From an uncultured Ectothiorhodospiraceae bacterium (GTDB lineage: Bacteria; Pseudomonadota; Gammaproteobacteria; UBA6429; Thiohalophilaceae): a DNA stretch of 63,610 bases. The stretch is taken from assembly GCA_947260005.1 (NCBI GenBank), contig CAMYOL010000047.1, positions 1 through 63,610 of the forward strand, read 5' to 3'. The notes below the pieces were generated by a model. It worked only from the letters and a program-made list of their open reading frames with translations. It did not search any database and was not told where the DNA came from. The position numbers and the translations under genes are program-made. Shown here in pieces: positions 37,768 through 47,208 of this stretch; the first letter of the stretch is position 1, and the number at the start of each line of letters is the position of its first letter.

Positions 37768-39054
37768 TTAATTAGCTGAATCCTTGAGTTTTTGTTTCCA
37801 ATTAGAGTCAATACGCACAGTTTTAACGGTGTTGTTGGTTGTTTGTACAATTTCGATTGGGTAATCCGCAATCAACAGGCTGGTACCGGGATCAGGGATG
37901 TGCTCCAGATATTCTATGATCATCCCATTAATGGTCTTGGGCCCCTCAATGGGTAATTCCCAGCTGAGTATGCGATTAACCTCGCGCACACTGGCACTAC
38001 CGTCGATTAAATAGCTGCCGTCTTCCTGCAGGTGTATATCCCTGTTCTTGGCAGCAGGGTCGGTTGTGAATTCACCAACGACTTCTTCCAGCAAATCTTC
38101 GAGTGTGATCAGCCCTAAAATATCTCCATACTCATCAACGATCAGGCCTATGCGACGTTTTTCTCTTTGGAAATTGAGTAATTGAGTGTTGAGTGGTGTG
38201 CCCTTGGGAACAAAATAGGCTTCACGAACAATCTCACGCAAAGTCTCCTGATTGGCTTTTTCTTTATCATTAAAAAGCTGGATTACTTTACGCAAATGCA
38301 GAAAACCGATGACCTTATCAATGTCCCCTTCATAAATCGGTAGTTTGGTGTGCTGGCTTTCACGAATGTTTTTACTGATTTTGTCCCAGTCATCTTCAAT
38401 ATCGATACCAATGATCTCATTACGTGGCACCATGATGTCTTCTACGGTGACTTTTTCTAAATCCAGCAGGTTTAACAACATCTCCTGGTGACGCTGTGGA
38501 ATGAGCGCACCGGCCTCATTGACAACCAGACGCAGTTCTTCGGTGGACAGGTCATATTGTGAAACTTGTTCGGCACTCAAACCCAGGATTCGAAAGATAC
38601 CGCGAGCCGCTTTATTGGTTATCCAAACGAGCGGGTAGAGTACCTTTAATAAGGGTTCCAGTAGAAACGATGCGGGTAATGCAAAACGCTCCGGATTTAA
38701 GGCAGCCAGTGTTTTGGGTGTCACTTCAGAGAAAATTAATATCACAATGGTGAGCACGATGGTTGCGATGAGTACCCCTTTTTCACCATAGAAATAGAGG
38801 CCAATCATGCTCGCGATGGCGCCTGCGAGGATATTTACAAAGTTATTACCCAGTAAAATGACGCCGATCAATCGTTCCGGGTGCTCAAGCAGACGTAAAG
38901 CTCGTTTAGCACCGCGTTTGTTTTTTTCCGCGAGGTGACGCAGGCGGTAACGATTAATACTCATCAAACTGGTTTCCGAACCAGAGAAAAATCCGGAGGA
39001 AATGATTAAAAACAACAGGGTGCCAAGTAGCAGGCTAAGGGGCAGATCGTCCAA
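37768..39054 (-). CDS. CorB/HlyC-family transporter with CBS pair
   Basis: 428 residues. The DUF21 (CNNM) membrane domain covers about 1-180 (GFFSGSETSLMSINRYRL, FSEVTPKTLAALNPE). A CBS pair lies at about 200-320 (EDIMVPRNEIIGID, GLIVDEYGDILGLITLEDLLEEVVG). A CorC_HlyC domain closes it. Relatives (YfjD/CorB) are tied to magnesium and cobalt efflux. It lies next to the ypjD-like gene, a pairing that often precedes ffh in gammaproteobacteria. Confidence 0.9.
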   Translation of the reverse strand: MDDLPLSLLLGTLLFLIISSGFFSGSETSLMSINRYRLRHLAEKNKRGAKRALRLLEHPERLIGVILLGNNFVNILAGAIASMIGLYFYGEKGVLIATIVLTIVILIFSEVTPKTLAALNPERFALPASFLLEPLLKVLYPLVWITNKAARGIFRILGLSAEQVSQYDLSTEELRLVVNEAGALIPQRHQEMLLNLLDLEKVTVEDIMVPRNEIIGIDIEDDWDKISKNIRESQHTKLPIYEGDIDKVIGFLHLRKVIQLFNDKEKANQETLREIVREAYFVPKGTPLNTQLLNFQREKRRIGLIVDEYGDILGLITLEDLLEEVVGEFTTDPAAKNRDIHLQEDGSYLIDGSASVREVNRILSWELPIEGPKTINGMIIEYLEHIPDPGTSLLIADYPIEIVQTTNNTVKTVRIDSNWKQKLKDSAN

Positions 39055-39185
39055 AAATATTGATTCCTGATTTAAGAGAGTAAGTTATTAGTATCGAGCT
39101 TCGCAGGTTGCGTCAAGCGCTATATCTAGCCTGGATTAACATACATATGTATGAAAACAGGTTGGTCATCAGCATCGGCTTGGCA

Positions 39186-39983
39186 TTAAGGTCGTTGCAG
39201 AATTATTTCCAACACGAATTTACTGCCAAAGTAGGCCAGTAATAAGAACGCAAACCCGGTGAGTGTCCAGCGTATAGCGATGCGCCCACGCCAGCCAAAG
39301 CGCCAACGTCCTACCAGTAAGACGGCAAACAGTATCCAGGCCCCGATGGAAAGTACGGTTTTATGTTGAGAGATCAAATCATCAATAAAAAAGAAGCCAG
39401 AAAACAATGATACGCATAATATGACGAAACCGGTGCCAATCATCCTGAACAATAGTTTTTCCATCGTCTCGAGCGGCGGTAAACTGCGCACAAAACCAGC
39501 GGCATGTTTATTGTGTAATTGTACATCCTGTACATAAAGCAGAATTGCTTGTAAAGCCGCAATACTGAGTAAGCTGTATGCAATAAGGGAGGTGATAATA
39601 TGGATTTCCAGAACAAAAGAAAGGTCATTGCTTAATGGGTAGGTTTGATCATTAATTAACCGCAACAGGACAGCGAGTGCGGCGATGGGCAAGACGCCAA
39701 GGGCCAGATTTTCAATCGGATCGTGCCAGGCAAAACTAATGAGCATCATTGCGATGACCCAGGCGATCAGCGAAAAGACGGTGAAAAAGCTAATGTCGAG
39801 GGCCTCACCGGAAAATAGCCGCATATATAGGGTATAGGCGTGTAGGATGATGGCAAGGTAGGCCAGTATCAATAGACGCGGCTTGCTCATTCCTTGTCCA
39901 CGCGTTACCAGGCGGAAGGCGAATAAGACCGTAAGCAGGAGATAAACAGCGATAGCGGCACTGGCGAAAACAGGTTCAGACAT
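39186..39983 (-). CDS. ypjD: YpjD-like cytochrome c assembly (CcsA/HemX-type) membrane protein
   Basis: 265 residues with about eight membrane helices. It contains the family's conserved histidines in LEIHIITSLIAYSLLS (His near 128) and LISQHKTVLSIGAWILF. It matches the E. coli YpjD/CcsA-like family placed next to ffh. The role is unclear; it may handle haem. In this genome it is separated from ffh by a metallo-hydrolase gene and repeats. Confidence 0.85.
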   Translation of the reverse strand: MSEPVFASAAIAVYLLLTVLFAFRLVTRGQGMSKPRLLILAYLAIILHAYTLYMRLFSGEALDISFFTVFSLIAWVIAMMLISFAWHDPIENLALGVLPIAALAVLLRLINDQTYPLSNDLSFVLEIHIITSLIAYSLLSIAALQAILLYVQDVQLHNKHAAGFVRSLPPLETMEKLLFRMIGTGFVILCVSLFSGFFFIDDLISQHKTVLSIGAWILFAVLLVGRWRFGWRGRIAIRWTLTGFAFLLLAYFGSKFVLEIILQRP

Positions 39984-40270
39984 AGTGGCTATTGTGTCTT
40001 ATGTCGAAAATTTTAAAAAGTGTCGATTGCTGGATCTATTGCCACTTTTCGAAAAATATTTTAAGAATCAAGCAACAATGGCCGATGACAGCCATAATAA
40101 GCACGACTAACCGATAACACGATAAATCGTTTGGCTTGCAACACAGATTCAGACCCGATGAACGGGCGGTTGTGAAAGCTTGGCTTGAGACTCTGGGCGC
40201 ATTCTGGTTTACTCCCAGTATGGCGCGCACTAAGCCCGAAATTTACATAAGAATCAGGGATATTAGCTAG
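39984..40270. other. 287-base intergenic region between ypjD and metallo-hydrolase
   Basis: The region separates two divergent genes. A minus-strand open frame at 40036-40230 lacks a ribosome site and family resemblance. GGGATATTAGCTAG just before ATG 40271 gives a modest ribosome site. I see no tRNA, hairpin with T-run or known riboswitch here. Confidence 0.4.
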
Positions 40271-41035
40271 ATGGAAATTCGCATACTAGGATGCAGTGGT
40301 GGAGTGGGGACCGATCTTCGTACGACCACATTATTAATTGATCAGGATATTTTGATCGATGCCGGCACGGGTGTTGGTGATCTTAGTATGGATGAAATGT
40401 TGAATATTCGGCATATTTTCGTTACTCACTCACATCTGGATCATATCGCCTGCATCCCTTTACTCGTCGATACCTTATTCGATCGACTCGAGACTCCTAT
40501 TACTATTCATGCCCAGGCGGCTACCCTGGAAGCTTTGAAAAAGCATATATTTAATAATGTAATATGGCCCGATTTTTCCAAATTGCCCAATGCTGAGAAT
40601 GCGGTGATGCGCTATTCATCCATGTTACCGGGTGAAGTGATGAGCATTGGTGATCGACATTTAGAGATGATCAACGTGAACCATATCGTTCCAGGTGTCG
40701 GATATCGGGTTGAAAACGAATCGGGGGTATTTGCCTTCAGTGGCGATACGACCACTAATGACACGTTTTGGGAATCACTGAATAACCGCGATAAACTGGA
40801 TGTGTTGGTGGTTGAGGCGGCCTTTGCGAATGCGGATGTCGATCTTTGTCGTCGTGCTGGACATTATTGTGCTGATTTGCTCGCCGATGATCTGGTCAAA
40901 CTTAAGCACCAACCCAAGGTGTATATTAGCCATAATAAACCAGGCGCTGAGAAGCAGATCATGGCTGAATGTGCAGAAGCGATTAAAACCCACAAAATTC
41001 ATCCGATGCATGGTGGAATCCGCATAAAACTCTAA
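40271..41035 (+). CDS. MBL-fold metallo-hydrolase, class II cyclic-nucleotide phosphodiesterase-like
   Basis: 254 residues. The metal site HSHLDH is at about residues 54-59 (THSHLDHIACIPLLVD). Further ligands are NHIVPG, FSGDTTTND and HPMHGG. The N-terminus ILGCSGGVG and the LLVDTLFDR stretch match class II 3',5'-cyclic nucleotide phosphodiesterases (CpdP/PDE1 family). cAMP hydrolysis is an inference; other MBL-fold phosphodiesterases are possible. It stands alone between ypjD and ffh. Confidence 0.82.
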   Translation: MEIRILGCSGGVGTDLRTTTLLIDQDILIDAGTGVGDLSMDEMLNIRHIFVTHSHLDHIACIPLLVDTLFDRLETPITIHAQAATLEALKKHIFNNVIWPDFSKLPNAENAVMRYSSMLPGEVMSIGDRHLEMINVNHIVPGVGYRVENESGVFAFSGDTTTNDTFWESLNNRDKLDVLVVEAAFANADVDLCRRAGHYCADLLADDLVKLKHQPKVYISHNKPGAEKQIMAECAEAIKTHKIHPMHGGIRIKL

Positions 41036-41105
41036 TTTGATGTATTGATTCACGTGCGTTACATCAGGGCACCGCTTTCCCCGTAAATTGATACTATATG
41101 ATATT

Positions 41106-41321
41106 GTCATCCTGAGCGAAGCGAAGGATCTTAAGTGTGTAACCGTTCTGTTCAAGATCCTGCGCTCCGCTCCACACGCTTTGCACTGTCTTGAACCGCT
41201 GCGCTACGGTCAATCACTTCGTGTTTCGTGCAGTCACTGCCTTGAAGCGCTTCGCGCTTCGCGCAGTATTCCTTACGCTTCGCTACAGTCATTTCCTACG
41301 CTACGCTCCGGTTAGGATGAC
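41106..41321. repeat. GTCATCCTGAGCGAAGCGAAGGATC dispersed palindromic mosaic
   Basis: The block begins GTCATCCT and ends AGGATGAC. Inside are several palindromic modules (GCGCTTCGCGC, CGCTACGGTC, CCTACGCTACGCTCCGG). It is homologous, in the opposite direction, to 22951-23093. It fills most of the gap before ffh (41036-41406). The short open frames across it are artefacts. Confidence 0.8.
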
Positions 41322-41406
41322 AGGCTACTTTTTTAGGAATTCAGGCTCTGTCCCAGTTATACTATCCCTCCCAATATTTTAAACTCAACGAATTAGATGA
41401 TTAGCT

Positions 41407-42759
41407 ATGTTTGATGGACTTTCCGAACGCCTGGGTCAAACCGTCCGCAATTTGCGTGGGGTTGGCCGACTTACTGAAGACAATATAAAAGATACGTTAC
41501 GTGATGTGCGTATGGCCTTACTGGAGGCGGATGTCGCCTTGCCAGTGGTAAAGCAATTCATCGATCAGGTGCGTGAGCAGGCGGTCGGTGAAACCGTATT
41601 AAAAAGTCTGGCACCCGGCCAGGCCTTTATTAAAGTGGTCAATGATGAATTGACCGCGCTGATGGGCGAACACAACGATGCCCTTAATCTGTCCTCGACG
41701 CCACCGGTTGTGATTATGATGGCTGGGCTCCAGGGTGCGGGTAAAACCACGACAGTTGGTAAACTAGCCACCTGGCTGCAGCAGAAAGAGAAAAAATCGG
41801 TGATGGTGGTCAGTTGCGACGTTTACCGTCCTGCGGCCATCGATCAGCTAGAAACGGTAGCGGAACAGGTTGGCGCCCGTTTTTTCGCCAGTGATACCAA
41901 GCAAAAACCCGAAAAAATAGCCAAAGCGGCCTACAAAGAAGCCAAGATCCAACACCAGGATGTCTTGATTATTGATACGGCTGGTCGTTTGCACGTCGAC
42001 GCTGAAATGATGGACGAGATTAAGGCCCTGCATGCCAGCGTTAACCCGGTTGAGACCTTATTTGTGGTCGACAGTATGACCGGCCAGGATGCGGCCAATA
42101 CGGCCAAGGCCTTTGATGAGGCGCTACCGTTGACCGGGGTCATTTTAACCAAAACGGATGGTGATGCCCGTGGTGGTGCGGCCTTGTCGGTACGTCAGAT
42201 CACCGGTAAACCGATCAAATTCCTGGGTGTGGGCGAAAAAATGGATGCCCTGGAGGCCTTTCACCCGGATCGAGTAGCCTCTCGAATTCTGGGTATGGGC
42301 GATGTGGTCAGCCTGGTCGAGGAAGTTCAGGAAAAAATCGATGTGGATAAGGCCGAAAAGCTGGCCAAAAAATTCAAAAAGGGCCAGGGTTTTGATCTGG
42401 AGGACTTCCGTGACCAGTTCCAGCAACTAAAGAGCATGGGCGGTATGGCCGGCATCATGGATAAATTGCCCGGCATGAGTGGTATGCCACAACAGGCGAT
42501 GAACCAGATTGACGACAAACAGATTAGCCGTCAGGAGGCCATAATCAACTCAATGACACCGGCAGAACGACGCAAACCGGATATTTTGAATGGCTCGCGC
42601 AAACGGCGAATCGCGGCGGGTTCCGGGACCCAGATACAGGACCTCAATCGACTGCTAAAACAATTCAAACAAATGCAGAAAATGATGAAAAAAATGAAAA
42701 AAGGCGGGATGAAGAAGATGATGAGCCAGTTTAAAGGCGGGATGCCGCCCGGTTTCTGA
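41407..42759 (+). CDS. ffh: Signal recognition particle protein Ffh
   Basis: 450 residues. N domain, then G domain with GLQGAGKTTTVGKLA, DTAGRLHVD and TKTDGDARGGAAL. The methionine-rich M domain (about 330-450) ends in QFKQMQKMMKKMKKGGMKK. It binds signal sequences and 4.5S RNA to target membrane proteins. No 4.5S RNA gene is recognised in the window. A palindromic repeat starts at the base after the stop. Confidence 0.98.
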   Translation: MFDGLSERLGQTVRNLRGVGRLTEDNIKDTLRDVRMALLEADVALPVVKQFIDQVREQAVGETVLKSLAPGQAFIKVVNDELTALMGEHNDALNLSSTPPVVIMMAGLQGAGKTTTVGKLATWLQQKEKKSVMVVSCDVYRPAAIDQLETVAEQVGARFFASDTKQKPEKIAKAAYKEAKIQHQDVLIIDTAGRLHVDAEMMDEIKALHASVNPVETLFVVDSMTGQDAANTAKAFDEALPLTGVILTKTDGDARGGAALSVRQITGKPIKFLGVGEKMDALEAFHPDRVASRILGMGDVVSLVEEVQEKIDVDKAEKLAKKFKKGQGFDLEDFRDQFQQLKSMGGMAGIMDKLPGMSGMPQQAMNQIDDKQISRQEAIINSMTPAERRKPDILNGSRKRRIAAGSGTQIQDLNRLLKQFKQMQKMMKKMKKGGMKKMMSQFKGGMPPGF

Positions 42760-42898
42760 AAATAGCTCTGAGCTCGCCTGAAAGCGGCGTTGACTTCGTT
42801 AAAAAAAATTCAAAATGCTCATTTACTGCATGTAAACTCCGCTTTTTCATTTTTTTTGCCTTGTCACCATCCGCTTTCAGGCGAGCTCAAAGCTATTT
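42760..42898. repeat. Palindrome-bounded dispersed element, copy 2
   Basis: 28-base terminal inverted repeats (42760-42787 and 42871-42898) with one mismatch; arm sequence AGCTCGCCTGAAAGCGG type. The core contains GGCGTTGACTTCGTT, AATGCTCATTTACT, TGTAAACTCCGCTTTTTC and GCCTTGTCACCATCC, shared with copy 1 (28880-29105). It abuts the ffh stop codon and can fold as one long hairpin in RNA. Confidence 0.85.
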
Positions 42899-42909
42899 TA
42901 CATAATTGG

Positions 42910-43001
42910 GGAATAATTGGGGTCAGAGACGTATTTTTCCGGCTAATTTCCTTTTATAGGTAACAGACAAGTAAAAATACGTCTCTGACCCCGATTATTC
43001 C
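42910..43001. repeat. GGGGTCAGAGACGTAT inverted repeat (copy 3)
   Basis: 28-base arms (42910-42937 and 42974-43001), with one mismatch, flank a 36-base loop. The loop sequence differs from the TTA-tipped copies at 4270 and 11941. It lies 12 bases from copy 2 of the other element and just upstream of the rpsP promoter. Confidence 0.85.
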
Positions 43002-43012
43002 TGATCTATTGC

Positions 43013-43048
43013 TTCACTTTTGCCACAAATTCAGTACAATGCGCGGTT
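43013..43048 (+). promoter_or_regulatory. Probable rpsP promoter with GC-rich discriminator
   Basis: -35 candidate TTCACT (43013-43018), a 16-base spacer, then -10 TACAAT (43035-43040), followed directly by GCGCGG. The TACAATGCGC run is shared with the rpsF promoter. This suggests common growth-rate or stringent control of ribosomal operons. Confidence 0.5.
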
Positions 43049-43121
43049 TCCGGGTATGCCGGAGGTCAGTGGCTGTAAGCCCGACCCTTAACTTAACTAA
43101 CAGAGAAATCAGAGAATTTAT

Positions 43122-43361
43122 ATGGTAACTATTCGTTTATCACGTGGTGGCGCTAAGAAGAAACCCTTCTATCATATTGTGGTCACCGACAGCCGTAACC
43201 GTCGCGATGGTCGTTACATCGAGCGTGTTGGCTTTTTTAATCCGATGGCCAAAGGCCAGGAAGTCCGCCTGAATATGGACAACGAGCGTATTAACTACTG
43301 GATAAGCAAAGGCGCCCAGACTTCGGAGCGTGTTGGTAAACTGATGAAAGCGGCGGCTTAA
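43122..43361 (+). CDS. rpsP: 30S ribosomal protein S16
   Basis: 79 residues. Starts [34 protein letters not shown] is diagnostic. First gene of rpsP-rimM-trmD-rplS, the standard gammaproteobacterial order. Confidence 0.98.
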   Translation: MVTIRLSRGGAKKKPFYHIVVTDSRNRRDGRYIERVGFFNPMAKGQEVRLNMDNERINYWISKGAQTSERVGKLMKAAA

Positions 43362-43386
43362 TCTACCGTCCCAGCTAGAAATTTAA

Positions 43387-43935
43387 ATGGATTCCAGCCC
43401 CAGCCACCCCGTTATTGTCGGACAAGTGGCTGGGGTTTTTGGCATTAAGGGCTGGCTAAAAATACGCTCTGAAACCGAGCCTATGACCAATATCCTGCAA
43501 TATTCCCCCTGGTACCTTAAAATAAAGCATCAATGGCATCGATTTGAAGTGCAAACGGGTCAGGCCCATGGCAAAGGCTTAATTGCACAATTGAAGGGAT
43601 GCGAGGATCGCAATCAGGCAGTAGAACTGGTTCGTGCCGAGATTGCGATCGAATCGGATCAACTGCCAGACTTAGGTGAAAACGAATATTACTGGTCAGA
43701 CTTGATTGGTCTGTCAGTTCAGAATCAACAAGGTCAACTGCTTGGCACGATCAAGGACATGTTGCCCACTGGTGCCAATGATGTGTTAGTGATTGAAGGG
43801 CAGGATAAACAAGTGCTAATACCCTATGTGCTGGATTATTATGTGCTGGAGATTGACTTAGAATCTAATACCATGCTGGTTGATTGGCCCTGGCAGGAAG
43901 ATGATTCTGAGCAGGATGAAAAAGACCAGGAATGA
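43387..43935 (+). CDS. rimM: 16S rRNA processing protein RimM
   Basis: 182 residues. The N-terminal RimM domain has GQVAGVFGIKGWLKI; the C-terminal PRC-barrel has YYWSDLIGL and LIPYVLDYYVLEID. It binds S19 and helps mature the 30S head. It starts 25 bases after rpsP. Confidence 0.96.
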   Translation: MDSSPSHPVIVGQVAGVFGIKGWLKIRSETEPMTNILQYSPWYLKIKHQWHRFEVQTGQAHGKGLIAQLKGCEDRNQAVELVRAEIAIESDQLPDLGENEYYWSDLIGLSVQNQQGQLLGTIKDMLPTGANDVLVIEGQDKQVLIPYVLDYYVLEIDLESNTMLVDWPWQEDDSEQDEKDQE

Positions 43936-43956
43936 GTAAAATAAGTAACGAATAAT

Positions 43957-44706
43957 ATGCGTATTGATATTGTCAGTTTGTTTCCTGAAATGTTCAAAGT
44001 CTTATCGGACTATGGCGTGACTGGCCGTGCCATCGATCGCGGAATCGTGGAAACCGTGTTCTGGAATCCCAGAGATTATAGTGAAGACAATCATAATACG
44101 GTGGATGACCGTCCTTATGGCGGCGGTCCCGGTATGGTCCTAATGATGAAACCGCTGCGAGAGGCGATAAAACGTGCTCGCAATGATTCGGAGACGCCAG
44201 CGCGAGTCATCTATTTATCTCCACAAGGGCGCAAATTGGATCAAAAAGCCCTGAAGACCCTATCTAACCACGAGCGGGTCGTCCTGGTTTGTGGGCGCTA
44301 CGAGGGGATTGATGAACGCCTGATCAGTGAAGAAGTCGATGAAGAATGGTCTATTGGTGACTATGTATTAAGTGGTGGCGAACTGGCGGCGATGGTGTGT
44401 ATTGATGGCATGACGCGCCTGCTACCTGATGCCCTCGGGCATGAAGATTCTGCCGTGCAGGATTCATTCGTTTCCGGACTTTTGGATCACCCTCATTACA
44501 CACGTCCTGAAGAGATCGATGGTCTGCCGGTGCCTCCTGTGTTGTTGAGTGGTGACCACCAGGCTATTGATCGCTGGCGGCAAAAACAGTCATTGGGGCG
44601 TACCTGGTTGCGACGCCCAGATTTGCTCGAAAAACTGGAATTGAATGTCGAGCAGCAACAACTACTGGATGAGTTTATTCGCGAATATGAGGTCGCAGGC
44701 CTCTAA
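43957..44706 (+). CDS. trmD: tRNA (guanine-N1-)-methyltransferase TrmD
   Basis: 249 residues. Trefoil-knot methyltransferase with [23 protein letters not shown] and [15 protein letters not shown]. It methylates G37 next to the anticodon to keep the reading frame. 21 bases after rimM. Confidence 0.98.
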   Translation: MRIDIVSLFPEMFKVLSDYGVTGRAIDRGIVETVFWNPRDYSEDNHNTVDDRPYGGGPGMVLMMKPLREAIKRARNDSETPARVIYLSPQGRKLDQKALKTLSNHERVVLVCGRYEGIDERLISEEVDEEWSIGDYVLSGGELAAMVCIDGMTRLLPDALGHEDSAVQDSFVSGLLDHPHYTRPEEIDGLPVPPVLLSGDHQAIDRWRQKQSLGRTWLRRPDLLEKLELNVEQQQLLDEFIREYEVAGL

Positions 44707-44776
44707 ATTCATCCTTTTACCCGCATTTTTGCCCACGATCCCGCTATTACCTATGGCTTGAATGGGATTTGCCATG

Positions 44777-44792
44777 TATAATTTCGCGCCTT
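44777..44792 (+). promoter_or_regulatory. Possible internal promoter before rplS
   Basis: TATAAT at 44777-44782 is followed by TTCGCGCC. No good -35 element sits at the ideal distance. It may give rplS extra expression, independent of trmD, but this is weak evidence. Confidence 0.3.
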
Positions 44793-44871
44793 CGAACCGG
44801 TCTAATTGGGCCGTCATAACGATTTAATGGATAATCGCCGGAAAACGCGGTTATTAACTGAGGATAGAGAC

Positions 44872-45228
44872 GTGAGCAATATAATCGAACAATTAAATGC
44901 TGAACAAATGGGCCGTGATGTACCTGATTTTGGTGCCGGTGATACCGTGGTTGTTCAGGTTAAGGTAAAAGAGGGTACTCGTGAGCGTTTACAGGCCTTT
45001 GAAGGCGTGGTTATTGCCAAGAAGAATCGTGGCATAAATTCAGCGTTCACCGTTCGTAAAGTATCTCATGGTGAAGGTGTGGAGCGTGTTTTTCAGACCT
45101 ACAGCCCCAGCATCGACTCAATCTCAATCAAACGTCACGGTGATGTCCGTCGTGCCAAGCTGTACTACTTGCGTGAGCGTCAGGGCAAGTCTGCACGTAT
45201 TAAAGAGAAATTGTCTGTTAAGGGCTAA
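44872..45228 (+). CDS. rplS: 50S ribosomal protein L19
   Basis: 118 residues. Starts with GTG 44872 ([13 protein letters not shown] aligns with the E. coli MSNIIKQLEQEQM start). The longer frame to 44806 has no family match. Conserved [18 protein letters not shown] and [11 protein letters not shown] are visible. A clear terminator follows. Confidence 0.96.
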   Translation: MSNIIEQLNAEQMGRDVPDFGAGDTVVVQVKVKEGTRERLQAFEGVVIAKKNRGINSAFTVRKVSHGEGVERVFQTYSPSIDSISIKRHGDVRRAKLYYLRERQGKSARIKEKLSVKG

Positions 45229-45270
45229 TTTCCTGATTAGGCAAATTGCTGTCATCAGCAGAGAATATGA

Positions 45271-45295
45271 AAACGGGCTACGGCCCGTTTTTTTA
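45271..45295 (+). terminator. Rho-independent terminator after rplS
   Basis: The stem AAACGGGC/GCCCGTTT (45271-45278 with 45283-45290) has the loop TACG and is followed by TTTT. It ends the rpsP-rimM-trmD-rplS operon. Confidence 0.9.
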
Positions 45296-45384
45296 TGCAA
45301 AAAAATTAGATCACCAGATCAGCAGCGAGATGAGGGCCGATTGGTGTACACTCGCGGTTAACCTAAAACAGCATCACTATATAA

Positions 45385-47166
45385 ATGTTTTTCTCGATTA
45401 AAGCTTTTAACAATCTCATATCCTTCGCGTGCCTTGGCGTGGGTTTGCTGATGTTATCTAATGTTGCCTCGGCCGTGTCGTTAACTGAAATCGAGCAAGT
45501 GGCAGAGACCGGCGCGACCAGCTTAGCCATTCGAATGTTGGAGCAAGGACAAGATGCGCTGTTAGAAAAACCAAAACAGTGGATGACCTGGGAACGCAAG
45601 CGAATCCAGCTTTATGAACAGACGAATCAGTGGCAAAAATCCGCAGACCGTTTAAAAACCTTACCCAAACTGGTTGATGTGTCCTTTATGTTGTGGGCAA
45701 AGGGACAACGAGCAAAGGCCTTGATTCAGTTAAATCAAAGCGCCGTGGCACGCCATGAATTGCGAAGTTTAATCTGGCAGATCGAGCCCGAAAAAATTAG
45801 TGAACAACAAATGACGTCCTGGCGCGAGCTGATAATTGAATCATATTTAACGGATGGTTATGCCAATGACGCACAAATTGCCAGTTTAAGACTGCAACAG
45901 ATTAGTAAAGAAACAAATATCGAAGCTGTCATGCAACGGGCTCGAATAGCTATTTTAAATAAAGAAACCAAAGATGCGATTGAGCTGTTAAAACCACACG
46001 CCAAAAATGTTGAAGTAGCCGCGCTCATGTTATTAGCACAACTACGTGGTCAACATCGTTCGCCAAAACACATCTTGCAGGCCGCACATCGTTATTTGAA
46101 TGATAAAAACATAAAATCCAGTTTAAAAATAAATATATGGGCAGTGGCTGCCGAGGCTGGAAAGCAAAGAGGTAGTCGAAAAGTAGTGGCCAATGCCAGC
46201 GAACATGTTCTGGCTGACAAGCAAAATCTGACTCTGGCCAAATCGATCTATACCATTAATAGCGACTCTTTGTGGAATGCCTATATTGACTATGCCGTGC
46301 AGTTAGGAAACCAGCAACATTTATTGATCGGTGAAGATAAAAAATGGATCAAGACGGCTGAAAAGGTGGCAAAAAAACGTCCCGTTGGCGGTCGTGGGAT
46401 GTATGTGTTTGTTATGTTACGTGGACAGAGTGCGGCAAGCCGTCAACTGGCATCGGAAAAATTTGTCGAACTGCTCATGAAACGCAAACATGGCAAGCGG
46501 TTGTTAGTTGAATTGTTTGAAAATTCAAAGCATTTCAAAACGACTAAAGCGATACCGGAAGCGGTACGCCATGCGCTTGTGGATATAGCGTTAAGTAATT
46601 CAGATATCGATCGGGCTTCTGAGTTAATGGCCACTATCGAGGCGCCGCCGGAAGGGGCCAATCAATTTATGTGGAAATTACGCCGTGCACGTATCCTGGT
46701 CTTAGGTACACAGGCCGAAGTAGGGGCAAAAGCGGTATTAACTATTCTCGAAGCAAATAAATCTCTAACTCAGGATCAAATTGATAAACTATTGCAAGTG
46801 GTATTTGATTTACAATCCGCAGGACAACATGAATCGGCATATGCCTGTTTCGAAAAATCATTGCAGCACATTAAAGATGATCAGATAAAACGTGAGGTCT
46901 ATTACTGGATGGCTGACTCTCGTAAGGCGCAGGAACGTTATGCCGATGCGGCTGAACTCTATTTAAAATCTGCTTTATATCCTGACCCAAAGAACATGGA
47001 TCCCTGGGCGCAAACGGCTCATTATCAAGCGGCTGAATCATTGGCACGTGCAGGCCTGTATAATGATGCCGAGGTTTTGTTTTCGCATTTACTCAAAGTG
47101 ACTGAAGATCCTGCTCGTCGTGCTGCCTTAAAACGAGAGCTTCACCGCCTTTGGGCCATGCAATAA
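45385..47166 (+). CDS. Tetratricopeptide-repeat protein, probably periplasmic
   Basis: 593 residues. A signal peptide is predicted (about 1-29, ending SNVASA). The remainder is all-helical with TPR-like repeats, the clearest at the C-terminus: REVYYWMADSRKAQERYADAAELYLKSAL and SLARAGLYNDAEVLFSHLL. No enzymatic domain is seen. The function is unknown. It follows the rplS terminator by 90 bases and precedes the metal locus. No direct functional link can be shown. Confidence 0.75.
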   Translation: MFFSIKAFNNLISFACLGVGLLMLSNVASAVSLTEIEQVAETGATSLAIRMLEQGQDALLEKPKQWMTWERKRIQLYEQTNQWQKSADRLKTLPKLVDVSFMLWAKGQRAKALIQLNQSAVARHELRSLIWQIEPEKISEQQMTSWRELIIESYLTDGYANDAQIASLRLQQISKETNIEAVMQRARIAILNKETKDAIELLKPHAKNVEVAALMLLAQLRGQHRSPKHILQAAHRYLNDKNIKSSLKINIWAVAAEAGKQRGSRKVVANASEHVLADKQNLTLAKSIYTINSDSLWNAYIDYAVQLGNQQHLLIGEDKKWIKTAEKVAKKRPVGGRGMYVFVMLRGQSAASRQLASEKFVELLMKRKHGKRLLVELFENSKHFKTTKAIPEAVRHALVDIALSNSDIDRASELMATIEAPPEGANQFMWKLRRARILVLGTQAEVGAKAVLTILEANKSLTQDQIDKLLQVVFDLQSAGQHESAYACFEKSLQHIKDDQIKREVYYWMADSRKAQERYADAAELYLKSALYPDPKNMDPWAQTAHYQAAESLARAGLYNDAEVLFSHLLKVTEDPARRAALKRELHRLWAMQ

Positions 47167-47208
47167 TTCTGAATCGATTTATCGTTAATTTCCCCATATA
47201 CTTGGCAA

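Noticed and set aside
40036-40230. 64-residue minus-strand frame between ypjD and the metallo-hydrolase
   Set aside because: No ribosome site and no recognisable domain; Cys-rich composition looks random.
41088-41382. Two plus-strand frames (75 and 63 residues) before ffh
   Set aside because: They run through the GTCATCCT repeat mosaic; repeats of this kind are often mis-called as genes.
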